Below, piece by piece: positions 11,740-24,527 of a stretch of DNA of 51,381 nucleotides. The stretch is from assembly GCA_000277445.1 (NCBI GenBank), contig AJWJ01000118.1, positions 1 through 51,381 on the forward strand, given 5' to 3'. The stretch's first letter is position 1. Each line of letters opens with the position of its first letter. Source of the DNA: Polysphondylium violaceum (lineage: Eukaryota; Evosea; Eumycetozoa; Dictyosteliales; Dictyosteliaceae). The translations under genes were made by a program, and so were the position numbers. The notes under the pieces were generated by a model. The model was not told the DNA's origin. It was given only the letters and a program-made list of their open reading frames with translations, and searched no databases.

Positions 11740-13342
11740 ATGATTAGTGCATTGTTTTTAATGAATGGAAAGGGTGAGGTCTTGATATCACGTATTTATA
11801 GAGATGATATTAGGTAAGTGTCTGTTAGCGTGATGATCATATATGTGTGTGTTGTGTGCATTAGTAAGATATAGATATGACCAATACCACGCACATATAT
11901 ACATATATAAACCAACCTATTATGTTTGTGTTGTTATTAATTGATAAATAAATTTATAGTCGTGGTGTTGCAAATGCATTTAGACTTGAAGTTATTGGAT
12001 CAAAAGAAACTAGATCACCAGTTAAATTGATTGGATCAACTTCATTTATGTATATAAAAGTTGGAGGTATCTATATTGTAGGTGTTTCAAGACAAAATGT
12101 TAATGCTTGTATGGTGTTTGAAGTCTTGCATCAATTGGTTGACATTTTTAAATCTTATTTTGATACATTGGATGAAGATGCTATCAAAAATAACTTTGTA
12201 TTAGTATATGAATTATTAGATGGTAAATATCGTATAGTAATGATCATGAGATGCTCTCAGTAATCGTAATCTTAAATACTAATATCTATATTCTCATAGA
12301 AATATTGGATTTTGGTTATCCTCAAAATTGTTCAACTGATGTATTAAAATTATATATTACTCAAGGTCAAGGTAAATTAAAATCACTTGATAAAGTAAGT
12401 TGTAGTCTATACTATATTATCATATTTAAATGTGATTGTTGTATTAATAATAACATGTCACTCTAGTTGAAACAAGATAAAATATCCAAAATTACAATTC
12501 AAGCAACAGGAACTACACCATGGAGAACACCAGATATTAAACATAAAAAGAATGAACTTTATATAGATGTAATTGAATCTGTAAATTTATTAATGTCGGC
12601 AGAAGGCAATATTTTAAGAGCAGATGTATCAGGACAAGTGATGATGAAATGTTATTTATCTGGTATGCCAGAATGTAAATTTGGAATGAATGACAAGATT
12701 ATTATGGACAAAGAAAAGGGCAGTGTTCCAGCGAGATCACAAAGAAGAACCAATGGCATAGAAATTGATGATATTACATTCCACCAATGTGTCAGACTAG
12801 GTAAATTTGATACCGACCGTACCATCTCTTTTATTCCACCCGACGGAGAGTTTGAATTGATGAGATACCGTACCACTGAACACATTAATCTTCCCTTCAA
12901 AGTTATACCAATCGTACGAGAGATGGGTAGAACCCGTCTCGAGTGTTCTGTCACTGTCAAATCCAATTTCAGTAGCAAAATGTTCGGTTCCAACGTCAAG
13001 ATCATTATCCCAACACCCAAAAACACTGCCGTCTGCAAGATTGTCGTTGCTGCTGGCAAGGCTAAATACATGCCCGAACAAGACGGCATCATTTGGAGAA
13101 TCAAACGTTTCCCTGGTGATACTGAATTTACACTTCGTGCCGAAGTCGAGTTGATGGCCTCTGTCAATCTCGACAAAAAGACTTGGTCTCGTCCACCCAT
13201 CTCTATGGAGTTCCAAGTGACAATGTTTACCGCCTCTGGTTTCCATGTTAGATTCCTAAAGGTTGTTGAAAAAAGCAATTACACTCCAATCAAGTGGGTA
13301 AGATATTTAACCAAAGCTGGCACATACCAAAATCGTATTTGA
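11740..13342 (+). CDS. apm2: AP-2 adaptor complex subunit mu
   Basis: Medium chain of the clathrin adaptor AP-2, acting at the plasma membrane in endocytosis. Four exons (11740-11813, 11960-12222, 12300-12394, 12467-13342) give 435 residues, the standard mu2 length. The N-terminal longin-type domain reads MISALFLMNGKGEVLISRIY, then NVNACMVFEVLHQLVDI and [21 protein letters not shown]. The mu homology domain has YLSGMPECKFGMNDKI, SFIPPDGEFELMRYRTTEHI, and ends IKWVRYLTKAGTYQNRI. Cargo-pocket residues known from mammals are mostly kept: the Asp in NELYIDVIE and the Trp/Arg in KWVRY; the pocket Phe is replaced by Tyr. The Thr in IQATGTT lies where AP2-associated kinase phosphorylates mu2. The four exons splice without any frame conflict. 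Confidence 0.97.
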
Positions 13343-14198
13343 TCATTTTTCAAAATCTCAAATTTCAAATCTCAAATCTCAAATCTAAAATCAATTTCAT
13401 TTATATTATAATCAACCCATTGTGTTTTTAAAAGAAATAAAATAAATAAAATAGAATAATTAATAATAATAATAGCTATTAATCAACTTTTATATTTATA
13501 TAAGAGTATCTCATTAAATCCATATTGAGTATGCAATTGGTAAAAGTCATAATTTGAGGTTCAGTTTCTTTATATAGGTTGCAAGATATAATGTACACTG
13601 TCATATTGCAAATATAGAAACTAAGCTAAGCACCTTCTATGACTAGTATTCGATTCTCGTTTAAGAAATTTAAAGAATGTCATAATAACAAAAATGATCC
13701 TCTCTTAGACGTCTTGACGTCACCAAATATAAAATTTATACAGATTTTTATCTAAAAGAGTCTGATTTGAGACAAGATTTTTTTCGATTTTTTAGTTTTT
13801 TTTTAATTTTTTTTTTAATTTTTTCGTTTCTTTTTTTCTCCACACACGGATTACTGAAGGGTGTGATGGATGGAGACAATAGGTTCTAATCATACAATTC
13901 TTGTTATTGCTTAGGTGGTGCATTGTTTATACGAGTAATCAAATTATTTATAACCAGCAAAGATATAATCTTATAGAATTCTTGTTTTTTCAGAAAATCA
14001 TAATTTTTTTTTCAAAGAATCAACTTTTTTTGAGTGGGTTGTCATTTTTTTTTATTTATTATTTTAAATTTATTATTTATTACATATTCACACCACAATC
14101 AATCACACACACACGCACACAAGTGCACACGCGTATTCCATTATTTATTCTAGACTATATATTTAAATTCATCATCTGAGCAAAGGCACAATAAAATA
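13343..14198. other. Intergenic region between AP-2 mu and DDHD genes
   Basis: Starts with an imperfect AAATCTC-type tandem repeat at 13352-13392 in the AP-2 mu 3' flank. A hairpin-forming segment lies at 13562-13623 (described separately). A (CA)n-like tract at 14106-14128 precedes the DDHD start. The open frame 13901-14179 is T-rich and not gene-like. Confidence 0.5.
13562..13623. other. Intergenic hairpin-forming segment
   Basis: The left arm (AGTTTCT, ATAT, TTGCAA, TAT blocks, from 13562) is complementary in order to the right arm ending at 13623 (ATA, TTGCAA, ATAT, AGAAACT), with small bulges and a loop of about 13 bases around GTACACTG. No protein frame crosses it. It could be a small RNA precursor or only a DNA palindrome; strand unknown. 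Confidence 0.35.
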
Positions 14199-15925
14199 AT
14201 GGCAAACAATAGTAACATCAGTATAAATAATAATGATGATTGTGAAACAATACAAAACATTGATCATTTTATATTAATCATTCATGGAATTGGTAAAGTA
14301 AGTATTTATGTAAAACAACTATAGTAAAGTAGAAATAATACTAATGTATGTGTTTGACTACTCTTTAGCATGAAGAAAATTGGGTAGCCAAGATTAACAA
14401 GATCAATAATTTGTATCATACAGTGACAAAGATTATCGGATATAACAAGAATATAAAATTTGAAGGCATAGAATGGCATTCTGCACTACACAGTCACACT
14501 GATCGTTTTATTGAAAAAGTTACACCACCCTATATCACCAAAGTACACGAAATGATCAATCACACTCTATTGGATATCTTATTTTTCACGAGTCCAATAT
14601 TTTCTCAAACCATTTACAATGAAGTTGGAAAGCAATTAAATGACGCCTACAATAATTTTATTTTAAAAAATCCAAATTTTAATGGAAAAGTTTCAATTTT
14701 AGCTCATTCATTGGGCAGTATGATTTGTTATGATATACTTTGTAATCAGCCAATTTCTTCGAATGACAATAATAATAACAGCAACAATAACAACAATAAT
14801 AATAGTAATAATTGTAATAATACTTCTACAGATAGCAACAATGATGGCGATGATGGCGCAGAGAAAGGAAATGTATATTATTGGCAAAAGTTAAATCAAG
14901 AGAAACAAAGTAATAATAATAGTAATAATAGTAATAGTAATAATAATGAAGAACAAGATATCGGGGATACAATAATGGGATCTTTAATGCCAGCAATCAA
15001 ATTCCCAAAACTTGACTTTGAAGTATATAATCTATTTGGAATTGGATCACCTATTGGTGTGATGTGTACTATAAGAGGTCACACAGCACTTGACGTTCCA
15101 AAATGTGTAAATTTTTTCAATATTTATGATCAATCTGATCCAGTCGCCTATTTAATTGAACCATTGATCGACGATGGATTCAGTCAATTACCCGAATCTG
15201 TTGCTCCTCATTTAGGCTCAAAGAAATCATTTTTAAAACAACAAGAAAAGTTGGAAAAACAAAACAACTCTACTACAACCACAACCACTATATCATCATC
15301 AACATCGTCCACATCATTGTCGTCACTATCCATATCAACATCACCATCGTCGCCATCGACTGCTAGTTCTGGTTCCATTTTATCAAAGTTTGCAAACAAG
15401 TTACCAACTCTTAGATCGCTGGCTGGTGGCAGTAAATCATCATCGACTACATCCCCCATTCAACAATCACCCAATTCACTTGGCATTACATGCGTAGTTG
15501 AACAAACTGAAATGGTGGCATTAGACGGTGCATCAACACCCAAATCACTCAAACACCAAAACAACGCCAGTGAATTAAACCCTGAAGATAATTTACCAAT
15601 TATTAAATTGGATAGTATTGATTCAACCACCTCTACATATACCTCTACCACCACCACTACCACCACTACCACATCAATACCAAAATCAAGATCATTTGAT
15701 GCATCAGGTGGTGAGAGTGAAGAAGAAACACCAAACACTACAAACTCAAGTACCGCAACTACAAACACAAACAACAACAAGTTTTGTTCAGGTCATAGAT
15801 TTGATTATAAACTCAAACCTACTGGTTTCTCAAATATCAGTGAATATAGTTCAGTTCCTACTGCTCACAAATCCTATTGGGAATCCAAAGACGTTTTATA
15901 TTTTATTATTTCAAATTCAAAATAA
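14199..15925 (+). CDS. DDHD-domain phospholipase A1-like protein
   Basis: Two exons, 14199-14297 and 14369-15925 (phase 0, 71-bp intron GTAAGT...TTTAG), give 551 residues. The N-terminus has an alpha/beta-hydrolase start (DHFILIIHGIGKHEENW); the lipase motif is AHSLGSM at 14702-14722, a GxSxG variant with Ala in the first position and Ser as predicted nucleophile. The DDHD signature follows: FGIGSPIGV, then NFFNIYDQSDPVAYLIEPLI, and near the end YWESKDVLYFI. This is the iPLA1/PA-PLA1 family (DDHD1, DDHD2, SEC23IP), which hydrolyses phosphatidic acid and related lipids in ER-Golgi membranes. The protein is shorter than animal members, lacks a WWE domain, and has long Asn, Ser and Thr insertions between the lipase and DDHD blocks. 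The specific subfamily cannot be assigned. Confidence 0.88.
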
Positions 15926-16005
15926 ATAAAATATATCTATGTTGTTATTATTTAAATTATTATTATTATTATTATTATTGTCATTATTATTACTATTATT
16001 ATCAA

Positions 16006-17103
16006 CTAATGTGTACTAGCAAATAAATTCTTTTGTACTTCATAAACTACAAGTGTAATACCAAACAATGGTGAAATAATCATAATTCTAGGCACAAGAC
16101 CTTTGCAAAAAGCTTTTGGTCCTTCATTTTCTATTTATATTGTAAAAGGTATTCTATTATTAGTACATGTGCACAGAGAGACACATCACAATCCATAGAC
16201 ATATAGATATACATACTCATAGTCTTATTAATACAATCAAGAATACCGTTGTAATGAGGATCTCCAGGACCAGGTTTCACTTGAACACGTGTTTTGATTA
16301 CATCCATTGGAGTACTGATTGATGCAGCACACGAACCAGCGATAATACCAGATAACAAAATATTTCCAATTCCAATGTGACCATTTTCATCGGTAAGATG
16401 TGCTTTTATTCTACCATACATAGAGAAATAAACCATAGAAAAAGGTACATCTCTGAGTAATGTTGCACCAGTACCTTTATATAAACCTCTAATACCCAAC
16501 TCTTTAACAACTTCACCCAATGATGCTCTTTTTCCACCTTCACCACTGATTTGCATACGAATCTTTACGATTTCCATTGGATTAGTAGCAACAACTTGAC
16601 AAAAACCTGCACCTGCTCCTGACATTACTTCTTGACCTATAGTTATACTTGGAGCATCTCCTTGTAATGTAGTTCTAAGCAAATCATTTACTGCAAGTTT
16701 TAATGCCTTCTCTGGTGTAATACCTATTTAAATCATATTGTGAATGTGTACATTAATACATGTATACTCTGCATATACAAGTAGGAGTAGTGGAATAATA
16801 ACAACAAAACATACCAACTAAATTTGCAGATAAACCTCTATATAAAGCTCTAACACCACCCTCGTTTCTAATAATTTTTCTAAAGCAATCGATAGCACCA
16901 TTGTAGGGTGTTGTACCATTTGGTAGTGCCTTTTGATTTTGTAATCTAGTTTTGACCATATCCAAAGGAAATACTGTTGAAGCACCGATGATGCCTGCAA
17001 TAGCTCCTGCAATCAGATTTGCATAGAAAGGTGGTTTTACTGGTTGATGAACTTGATGTTGTTGTTTTTCATTCTCAATGTTGTTGTTATTATTGTTACT
17101 CAT
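16006..17103 (-). CDS. Mitochondrial carrier family protein, glutamate-carrier type
   Basis: Three exons (16815-17103, 16217-16723, 16006-16130) give 306 residues, the standard three-repeat carrier length. The signature PxD/ExxK/R occurs once per repeat: FPLDMVKTRLQ, NPMEIVKIRMQ, TPMDVIKTRVQ. Text such as SANLVGITPEKALKLAVNDL and EVMSGAGAGFCQVVATNPME is close to the mitochondrial glutamate/H+ symporters (SLC25A18/22), so an inner-membrane glutamate or related amino-acid transporter is likely; substrate not provable here. The N-terminus has an Asn/Gln/His-rich leader of about 25 residues. The C-terminal exon is easily missed because a 86-bp intron separates it. The gene is divergent from citrate synthase. 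Confidence 0.9.
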
Positions 17104-17712
17104 TGTTATCGTTTGAACAATAATAGTAATAATAATAATAAGGTGAAATGATTTTCAATTTCATTTTTTTCAAGATTTTTTTTTTTCATTTTCGTGTGTC
17201 GAACAGATATATTGTATTATGCCCCCAATACTAATATACAAAACTTAAAAAACGGTACATACGTATACAATTATTTATGTTTTTTATTATTATTACTATT
17301 ATTTATTCTGTATATTTTAAAAAATAACAGTCTCACTTAGGATATGTGTAGAGCCCCAATTAACCCTCGGTGATGGACTCTCAGAGACTCATAACTCAAT
17401 CAACACGTTGGGTAAAGAGTAGGGCTTCCTTTTAAGATAAATGCATTATATTGGCGTTATTATTTTAACACCAAAAACAATAACAATAATAATATTAATA
17501 CTGAAATTTCATCTCGTGATTCATCGATGTCGATGATGATTGAGATTTCTCTTCCTGAGGACAAAAAAGAAGAATGATTGTGTTTTTTTGAAATTTTATT
17601 TTTTATATTTTTTTTTGAATTTTTTGTACAAATCAACTTTCAAGTGAGGGGGTAAAAAAAAAGAGTATTTTTCAAAATCATAACATCACATTCATCCTTG
17701 TTAGATAATATA
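17104..17712. promoter_or_regulatory. Divergent promoter region between carrier and citrate synthase
   Basis: About 600 bp shared by two divergent mitochondrial/metabolic genes. Mostly AT-rich, but 17350-17430 is a less AT-rich island with complementary ends (AGCCC...GGGCT and ACCC...GGGT) that could fold as a hairpin-like RNA or form a protein-binding site. No TATA motif can be chosen with confidence. Confidence 0.4.
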
Positions 17713-19569
17713 ATGAGTGATAAAAAAGAAACAACAATGCAAAATCAAGAACAAGATCAACCAAAGGGTAAAAACACCTTTACAGTCATTGACAATAGAA
17801 CTGGTAAAAGTTATGAAATTCCAATTACACAAGAAACTGTTAAATCAATTGACTTTAGACAAATGAAAGAGTCTCCATCTGATTTTGGTACTATGTATGT
17901 ATAGATTTCTTTTTTTAGATATTCAATTTATCTTGATTATTAACATGATGAATCATAAATAATATATAACATCATTTTATATTTGTTTAATGACTTTCAT
18001 ATGATTTTTTCTTTTTTTTTTTTCTTTTTTTTTTTGTCATGTTACCTTTTTTTTTTTTCCCCCCAGGATTTATGATCCAGGATATTATAATACAGCAGTA
18101 TGTAAATCTCAAATTACCTATATCGATGGTGATCGTGGTATTTTGGAATATAGAGGATATCCAATTGAACATTTGGCAGAGAATTCATCTTTTCTTGAAG
18201 TTGCCTATCTTTTAATCTATGGTGATCTTCCAAATATGGTATGCTTATTATCAATTAAATGATTATGGATCAAATAGTTTTCTAACCTAAATTCAATCTC
18301 ATTATCATATAATAGGAACAACTTAATCTTTGGAATACAAAGATTATGAATCATACATTTATTCATGAAAATTTAATTCAATTAATGAAATCTTTTCGTT
18401 ATGATGCACATCCTATGGGTATGTTGATTAGTTCAGTTAGTGCAATGTCAACTTTTTATCCAGAAGCAAATCCAGCTCTTGCAGGTGTTGATATTTACAA
18501 AAACAAACAATTGATGAATAAACAAATCTTTAGAATTTTAGGTAAACTTCCAACAATTGCTGCATGTGCTTATAGACATAGAATTGGAAGGTATGAATCT
18601 ATTATTAATATCTATATCTTAAATATATTATGTACTAATTATAAATAATGTAAATATAGACCTTATAATAATCCAATCAATTCTTTATCATATACAGAGA
18701 ATTTCTTGTATATGTTGGATAGATTAAGTGAATCAAATTATAAACCACATCCAACTCTTACTAGAGCTTTGGATAAATTGTTTATTATTCATGCAGATCA
18801 TGAATTAAATTGTTCAACAGCCACAATGAGACAAATTTCATCTACATTGGTCGATCCCTACACTGCAGTTGCAGGTAGTGCAGGTGCTCTTTATGGTCCA
18901 TTACACGGTGGTGCCACAGAGGCAGTATTGAGAATGTTGGAACAAATTGGATCCGTTGAGAACATTCCAGCCTTTTTGGAAGAGGTCAAACAAAAAAAGA
19001 AAAAGTTGATGGGTTTTGGTCATCGTGTCTACAAATCATATGATCCCCGTGCCAAGATTCTCAAATCGGTCACTCAAGAGATCTTTAACCTTCTCGGTAA
19101 AAACCCATTGATGGTGATTGCCACCGAACTCGAGAGACTCGCACTCAGCGATAGCTATTTCATCAACAGACAATTGTATCCCAACGTTGATTTCTATTCT
19201 GGTATTATCTATAAATCTATGGGTTTCCCAACCGATATGTTCCCTGTGTTGTTTAGTATTCCCAGAGCAGCTGGATGGCTTGCCCATTGGGTTGAAAATA
19301 TTTCTGATCCTGAACTCCGTATTTTCCGTCCACGTCAAATTTATCTTGGTCGTAGAGGTATGACTTATGTACCACTCGAAAATCGTAACACTGAACCAAT
19401 CCCATCAACTCTCTCTAGCTATGCCTCTGGTCTTTCCTCTAGAAGAGATGTCTCTGAAGTACTCTATAGTTTTGATGAAAGTTGTGCTATTCCAAAAACT
19501 GCTTCTGGTAGCAAATCTCAAATTTCTCAATCCATTGAACAATCTTTTGGTGAAAAACTTTCACTTTAA
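17713..19569 (+). CDS. Citrate synthase, glyoxysomal/bacterial-like type
   Basis: Condenses acetyl-CoA and oxaloacetate to citrate. Four exons (17713-17894, 18067-18238, 18316-18590, 18660-19569) give 512 residues; I chose the ATG at 17713 ([10 protein letters not shown]). Landmarks: [23 protein letters not shown], then the active-site His regions [16 protein letters not shown] and [10 protein letters not shown], the [15 protein letters not shown] segment, and [15 protein letters not shown] with the catalytic Asp. The sequence resembles the peroxisomal/glyoxysomal and bacterial enzymes rather than the mitochondrial type; D. discoideum has a peroxisomal enzyme of this kind (cshA). I see no standard PTS1 (the protein ends KLSL) and no PTS2 near the N-terminus, and the first 40 residues are acidic/polar, so the compartment is unresolved. 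Confidence 0.95.
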
Positions 19570-20571
19570 ACAACAGCAACAACAATGTTCCAGTAGAGGA
19601 TCTTTTGTATTTTGTATATTATTGATTAGTACTAGATTTCCACCAACACCACCGATGCCGTCCATTATTCACTCTTTTCTCTTTCTCTATCTTTCTCTCT
19701 CTTTCTCTTTGTCTATTACAATCCACTCACTCTGTAATATATATTCATCACTCCCAATGATGATGGTATGATACAATGATGTGACTGGGTGATAAATTCC
19801 AATTGTAAAAACAACAACCCAAAATCACATTACACTATTTTCCCTATTTAAATTTACAAATAAAAGCATAAAATCGAATGTAAATGATTATACACTTTAA
19901 AATTAAAGGTCAAACAAATGACAATGAAATAAATGTTTTAAGACATTTGATCATAGAAATATGTCTATTTGACACCATATGAACAACACGTGAGATTGAG
20001 GAATGAAAATTTGGAAAAATAATAAAAAAATCGAAAATCACTTATATATCTAAACTCCCACATTCGTTTTAGATATATTCACCCCCCGATTATTAAAAAA
20101 AATCTAAAAATAGATTAAACAAATATCACCCTCCAAAATTCTCACACCACACACTCACTTTCTTACATTTATCACACATAACATACACACCAAACCAAAA
20201 ATATCATGGATAAAAATAACTTCACCTTCTTTTTGTTTTTTTTTTTTTTTAATTTTTTTCAAAAAAAAATATTCTCATAAACAAATTCCCTGCATAAAAA
20301 CAACCCTCTAAAGATTTAAAATTTTTTTCCACTCTCACACACCAACAAACAAGTATAAAATTAATTTGCTTTACAAAAAGTAACAATAACACACACTGTC
20401 AATAATATATTTATATACTCAGATTGTATTTTGCTATATAAATATTTTCTTTATCATCTTTTTCTAAAAAAACAGTCTTTTTTTTTAGAAATCGCAATTT
20501 TTCCACTTTTTTCACAAAACAAAGTATTTAATATACTCTAGCGTAGATCTTTTATAAAAAAACTTTCCAAA
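19570..20571. other. Intergenic region upstream of Rac gene
   Basis: About 1 kb with no gene. It has Ser/Leu-type pyrimidine-rich 3' flank up to 19760, a near-perfect hairpin at 20044-20078 (ATATATCTAAAC paired with GTTTTAGATATAT), and many CACA runs and T tracts toward the Rac start. It probably contains the Rac promoter. Confidence 0.45.
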
Positions 20572-21153
20572 ATGCAAGCAATCAAATGTGTTGTGGTTGG
20601 TGATGGTGCCGTTGGTAAGACATGTTTGTTGATATCTTATACAACCAATGCTTTTCCAGGTGAATATATTCCAACTGTTTTTGATAATTATTCTGCCAAT
20701 GTTATGGTCGATGGAAAGCCAATCAACCTCGGTCTTTGGGATACAGCAGGTCAAGAAGATTATGATCGTTTAAGACCACTTTCTTATCCACAAACAGATG
20801 TTTTCTTGATTTGTTTTTCAATCATTTCACCCTCTTCATTTGAGAATGTCACCTCAAAATGGCATCCAGAGATTGTTCATCATGCACCAAATGTTCCAGT
20901 GGTTTTGGTTGGAACAAAATTGGATCTTAGAGAGGATAGAGAAACAATGGAGAGATTAAAGGAAAAGAAGCTTGCACCCATCAGCTATGAACAAGCAATG
21001 ATGAAGGCCAAGGAAATCAATGCCGTCAAATATTTAGAGTGTTCAGCACTTACTCAAAAAGGGTTGAAAAATGTTTTTGATGAAGCCATTAGAGCTGTCA
21101 TCTCACCTGCCGTCAAACCAAAACAAAAGAAATCTTCTTGTAATATATTTTAA
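20572..21153 (+). CDS. Rac-family small GTPase (Rac1-like)
   Basis: Intronless, 193 residues. The G motifs are all intact: GDGAVGKT (P-loop), switch [30 protein letters not shown] (G3 and switch II), GTKLDLRED (TKxD) and SALTQKG (SAL). The C-terminus is a polybasic KPKQKKSS followed by the CAAX box CNIF; a Phe in the last position predicts geranylgeranylation. The N-terminal 60 residues are near-identical to what is typical of Rac1. Rac proteins control actin through WAVE, formin and PAK effectors. Dictyostelids have many Rac paralogues (Rac1A/B/C and others); this is in the Rac1 group, but I cannot choose the exact paralogue. Confidence 0.95.
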   Translation: MQAIKCVVVGDGAVGKTCLLISYTTNAFPGEYIPTVFDNYSANVMVDGKPINLGLWDTAGQEDYDRLRPLSYPQTDVFLICFSIISPSSFENVTSKWHPEIVHHAPNVPVVLVGTKLDLREDRETMERLKEKKLAPISYEQAMMKAKEINAVKYLECSALTQKGLKNVFDEAIRAVISPAVKPKQKKSSCNIF

Positions 21154-22268
21154 ATTTACTCATTAGACCATTCCTTTTCCAACTTTTAATTTTTGATCAA
21201 AATATACTCTTATGAGTATTGTAATTACTAGTATTTAATTAAAAACCACAATAAACATTGTAAAAAACATATAAACATTCTATTACCAGTCTTTTTTACT
21301 TTTTCCAACCATAATTCAAAATATAGAGCAGTTGGTCGTCATTCGTGATTTAGCTAGACTATTTTGTGATTTTAAATGGTTAAGGGGGTAATGCCATTTT
21401 ACATTTTCCCTCCCTTTTTTTCATTAGAGATATTTAATTTTTGTGTGTATATGAGATAGCTGTACATACCTACCATATAGCACACATTCTCTTTTTTGCA
21501 ATTGTGATTGTTTAATGCCAAAAATACTAGTAAATATAGAAATTTAAAAAAATCTGCAACAAAAAAAAAAAGAAATTTTTAGATTTGTTTTTTAGCAAAA
21601 TTAAAAATAACAAAACTCAATTGTATGTGTATGTATCCTTTTTTTCTATAATTGTTATTTGTATTTCAAAAAGGTATTATTTTATTTCAATTTAATTTGT
21701 GTTTTTTATTTTTTTTTGCATTCATTTTTCAATTGTGTGTTGATGTGTAATATTTTTGTGTTTTTTTTTTCAAATATACAATTATTATCAATCAACAATT
21801 GATTATAAACATTGCATTGCATTCGAATAGAGACACACTCCAAAGCAGAGTAAGTTGTAAGTGTGTTTATGGTTTTTTCGACGACATCTTTTCGAGTGCT
21901 TAGGATCAATCAATCGATTACTCCATCATTGATCTCGAGTATACACACATATTTCTCAAGACATTATCATTATTATTACCGAATGCTTGCACCTCCACTC
22001 TTGACTTGTGTAATACTAAATTTGTTTTTTTTGTATTTTTTTAATTTTTTAAAAATTTCGTCCTCAATTGCAAATATCAGGAAATCTCATAAATATTTGT
22101 GGAAATAGATAAAAATAATAAGACAGTGATAATAGCTTTAATTTCTAATCGGATATTTTCTTTTATTCTTTTTTATTTTATTTTACTTTTTTAATCATAG
22201 GAATTTGTGTGTATGTGTGTGTTTTTGGGGAAAATAAAAAAAGATTTTTAGATATTTAGTAAAAAAAA
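21154..22268. other. Intergenic region between Rac and LRR genes
   Basis: About 1.1 kb of AT-rich DNA, with T tracts at 21700-21770 and 22010-22050 and a (GT)n-like stretch at 22207-22222. No gene or RNA is recognised; open frames at 21706-21909 and 21863-22108 overlap each other and lack motifs. Confidence 0.5.
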
Positions 22269-24527
22269 ATGATTGATTCAAATAATTTAATTAAAGATAT
22301 TTACTATAAACAACAACAACAAAATCATCACCATCATCAACAACATCATCATAATCAACAACAAGAGCAAGATTCTGATGATTTAGTATATTATAAAAGT
22401 GCAAATATGATGACAATAGACGAATCCCTAGACGCAGATACAGAGTCTGAATATATAAACAAAGAACTAGAGATTCAAAAATATATTGAAAATAAGAAAA
22501 TATTTAAAAAAAGATATTCTTCCTCTACTTCTTCTCCTGTTTCAATCACTTATTTACAAACGATTGATTCAAATACAATCGACTCTATGGATAATTATAA
22601 TCAATATCATTCATATCAACAACAACAGCAACAACAACATCACCATTCTATACAAATAGATCAATACCAATACTTGCAACAGGAACAATATTTAACAAAC
22701 AATATATATCCATCATCATCATATGAATCATCAAATGATATTGATTTTGAAAATCAAACACCATACAAACTATCATCTCTAGATTCATCAATAAACACAC
22801 CCATTCCTTTATCGTCATCATTGTCATCATCAAAACCATCATTACAATATTACAATTCATCTACATCAACTCCACTCTCTTCGATTTCAACACCATCTCC
22901 ATCATCAAAACGATCATCATTATCAAAAAGTTCAACTATTCTTTATTCCAAATCACCTCAAACAAAGATGCCATTTTTATCTCATTCAAAGAGTATTTCA
23001 TCAATTCAAACTATTCCAATTCCATCTCAAATTATCGCTACACCTCGTATGAAAATTAAAAAGGCACCATCATTCTCTGGTTTTCCCCAACAAGATGAAA
23101 TGATTCTTTTAGATTATTATTTTATTGTATGTATATGTTTTACCACCGTTGTTGTTATGGCTAATATTAATTCACTGTTAAATATTAGATGACATATACT
23201 AAAGCCAAGGATAATCATAATGTCGTCGCTCTAGAACTCCCAAATCTTCATATAAAATCTGTAAACAATGAAAATTTCGACCTATTTGATAAATTAAGTT
23301 ATCTTGATTTAAATAATAATCATGTAAAGTAAGTGGTAAAGTTATTATCATTATATAATATTGTATTAATTATTTCTTTATCAGATTTAATACTCTTTCA
23401 AATTTCCCAAATTTATGTGAATTGTATTTATCAAACAATCTCATAAAGAATCTTGAGTTTAAAGATGGATTTAATCATTTAAAAGTAAATATATTAATAT
23501 TAGAAATATACATGTACTCATATATTAAGCTTTATTTCCAATAATTTAGAAACTTGATTTATCAAACAATTCTATTGAATCCAATCATATTTATCAATTA
23601 ATGAAAATTAAAAGTTTGGTTTGTTTAAATTTATCTTTTAATCAAATTAAAATTCTTCCTCAAGATATGTCTAGTTTTACAAATTTGGAAACCCTTTATC
23701 TTGAAAACAACTTTTTAACAATTAAAACAACAATGGATTCACTTTCAACTATTCCAAAGTAAGTGTTTTAATTTATATACAAATTAAAGATTATTAATAT
23801 AATTCATAATAATCTTGTATAGCCTAAGATTATTAAATTTAAATGGAAATCAATGGGATAGAATTTTACCCATTAGTGGTTGTTTTCAATCTTTATGTGA
23901 ACTATCACTTTGTAATAATTTTATATCCAATTTAATTAGTATTGGAAATTTATATCACACATCTTATCCCCTATTAACTAGGGTTCAATTATCTGGAAAT
24001 CCTTTAAAATCTACAAGTTTGTATTAATAATTAACTTAATAATAAGTAAGAATAATTCTAATATCATAATTAATTTAGATTTCAATTTCCAAGTTACCAA
24101 AACTATTCAATTAATTACAGATCCACCTGTTTCATCTAAATCATCACCAGTAAGAAACAAAACACCTTCAAGTTTTCCAAAAGAAAATAGAAAAAAGTTA
24201 ACTGTAAAATCACCCTCCCAACCATCAATGACACCTCAAGCAAATAATAGTATTAATTATAATTATTTTAATAACAATAATAGTGGTTGTAGATCTGTTT
24301 TACAATCACCAGTCACTTTTATGGAAAATGATCACTTTCAATCAACTCATCCACTCAGTAAATCTACACCACCTACTATTAACAATACTATAAATTCTTT
24401 TCAAGATCTCAATTTAACAGATTCCAACTTTACTCCTTATAAACCCCCAATGAATTTTAAAACAGCACAAAGATTTAATCACAACATTGGTAGTAGTGAA
24501 GATTATATGGACTATTCAACAAACTAA
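22269..24527 (+). CDS. Leucine-rich-repeat protein
   Basis: Six exons (22269-23126, 23189-23328, 23385-23484, 23550-23758, 23823-24016, 24079-24527) give 649 residues; all joins keep frame. Residues 1-280 are low-complexity (Gln, His, Ser). The LRR block starts with LELPNLHIKSVNNENF and continues LSYLDLNNNHVKF, LCELYLSNNLIKN, LKKLDLSNNSIES, LVCLNLSFNQIKILP, LETLYLENNFL and LRLLNLNGN, about eight repeats of the LxxLxLxxNxI form. A Ser/Asn/Pro-rich tail of about 150 residues follows. The arrangement DEMILLDYYF before the LRRs recalls vertebrate XRRA1, but this is a weak resemblance. LRRs bind proteins; no enzymatic domain or membrane span is seen. Exon boundaries fall between repeats, as often in LRR genes. 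Confidence 0.85.

Noticed and set aside
12652-13278. Long minus-strand frames opposite AP-2 mu and citrate synthase (also 19036-19338, 44957-45601)
   Set aside because: They are antisense to strongly conserved coding exons and show no family motifs.
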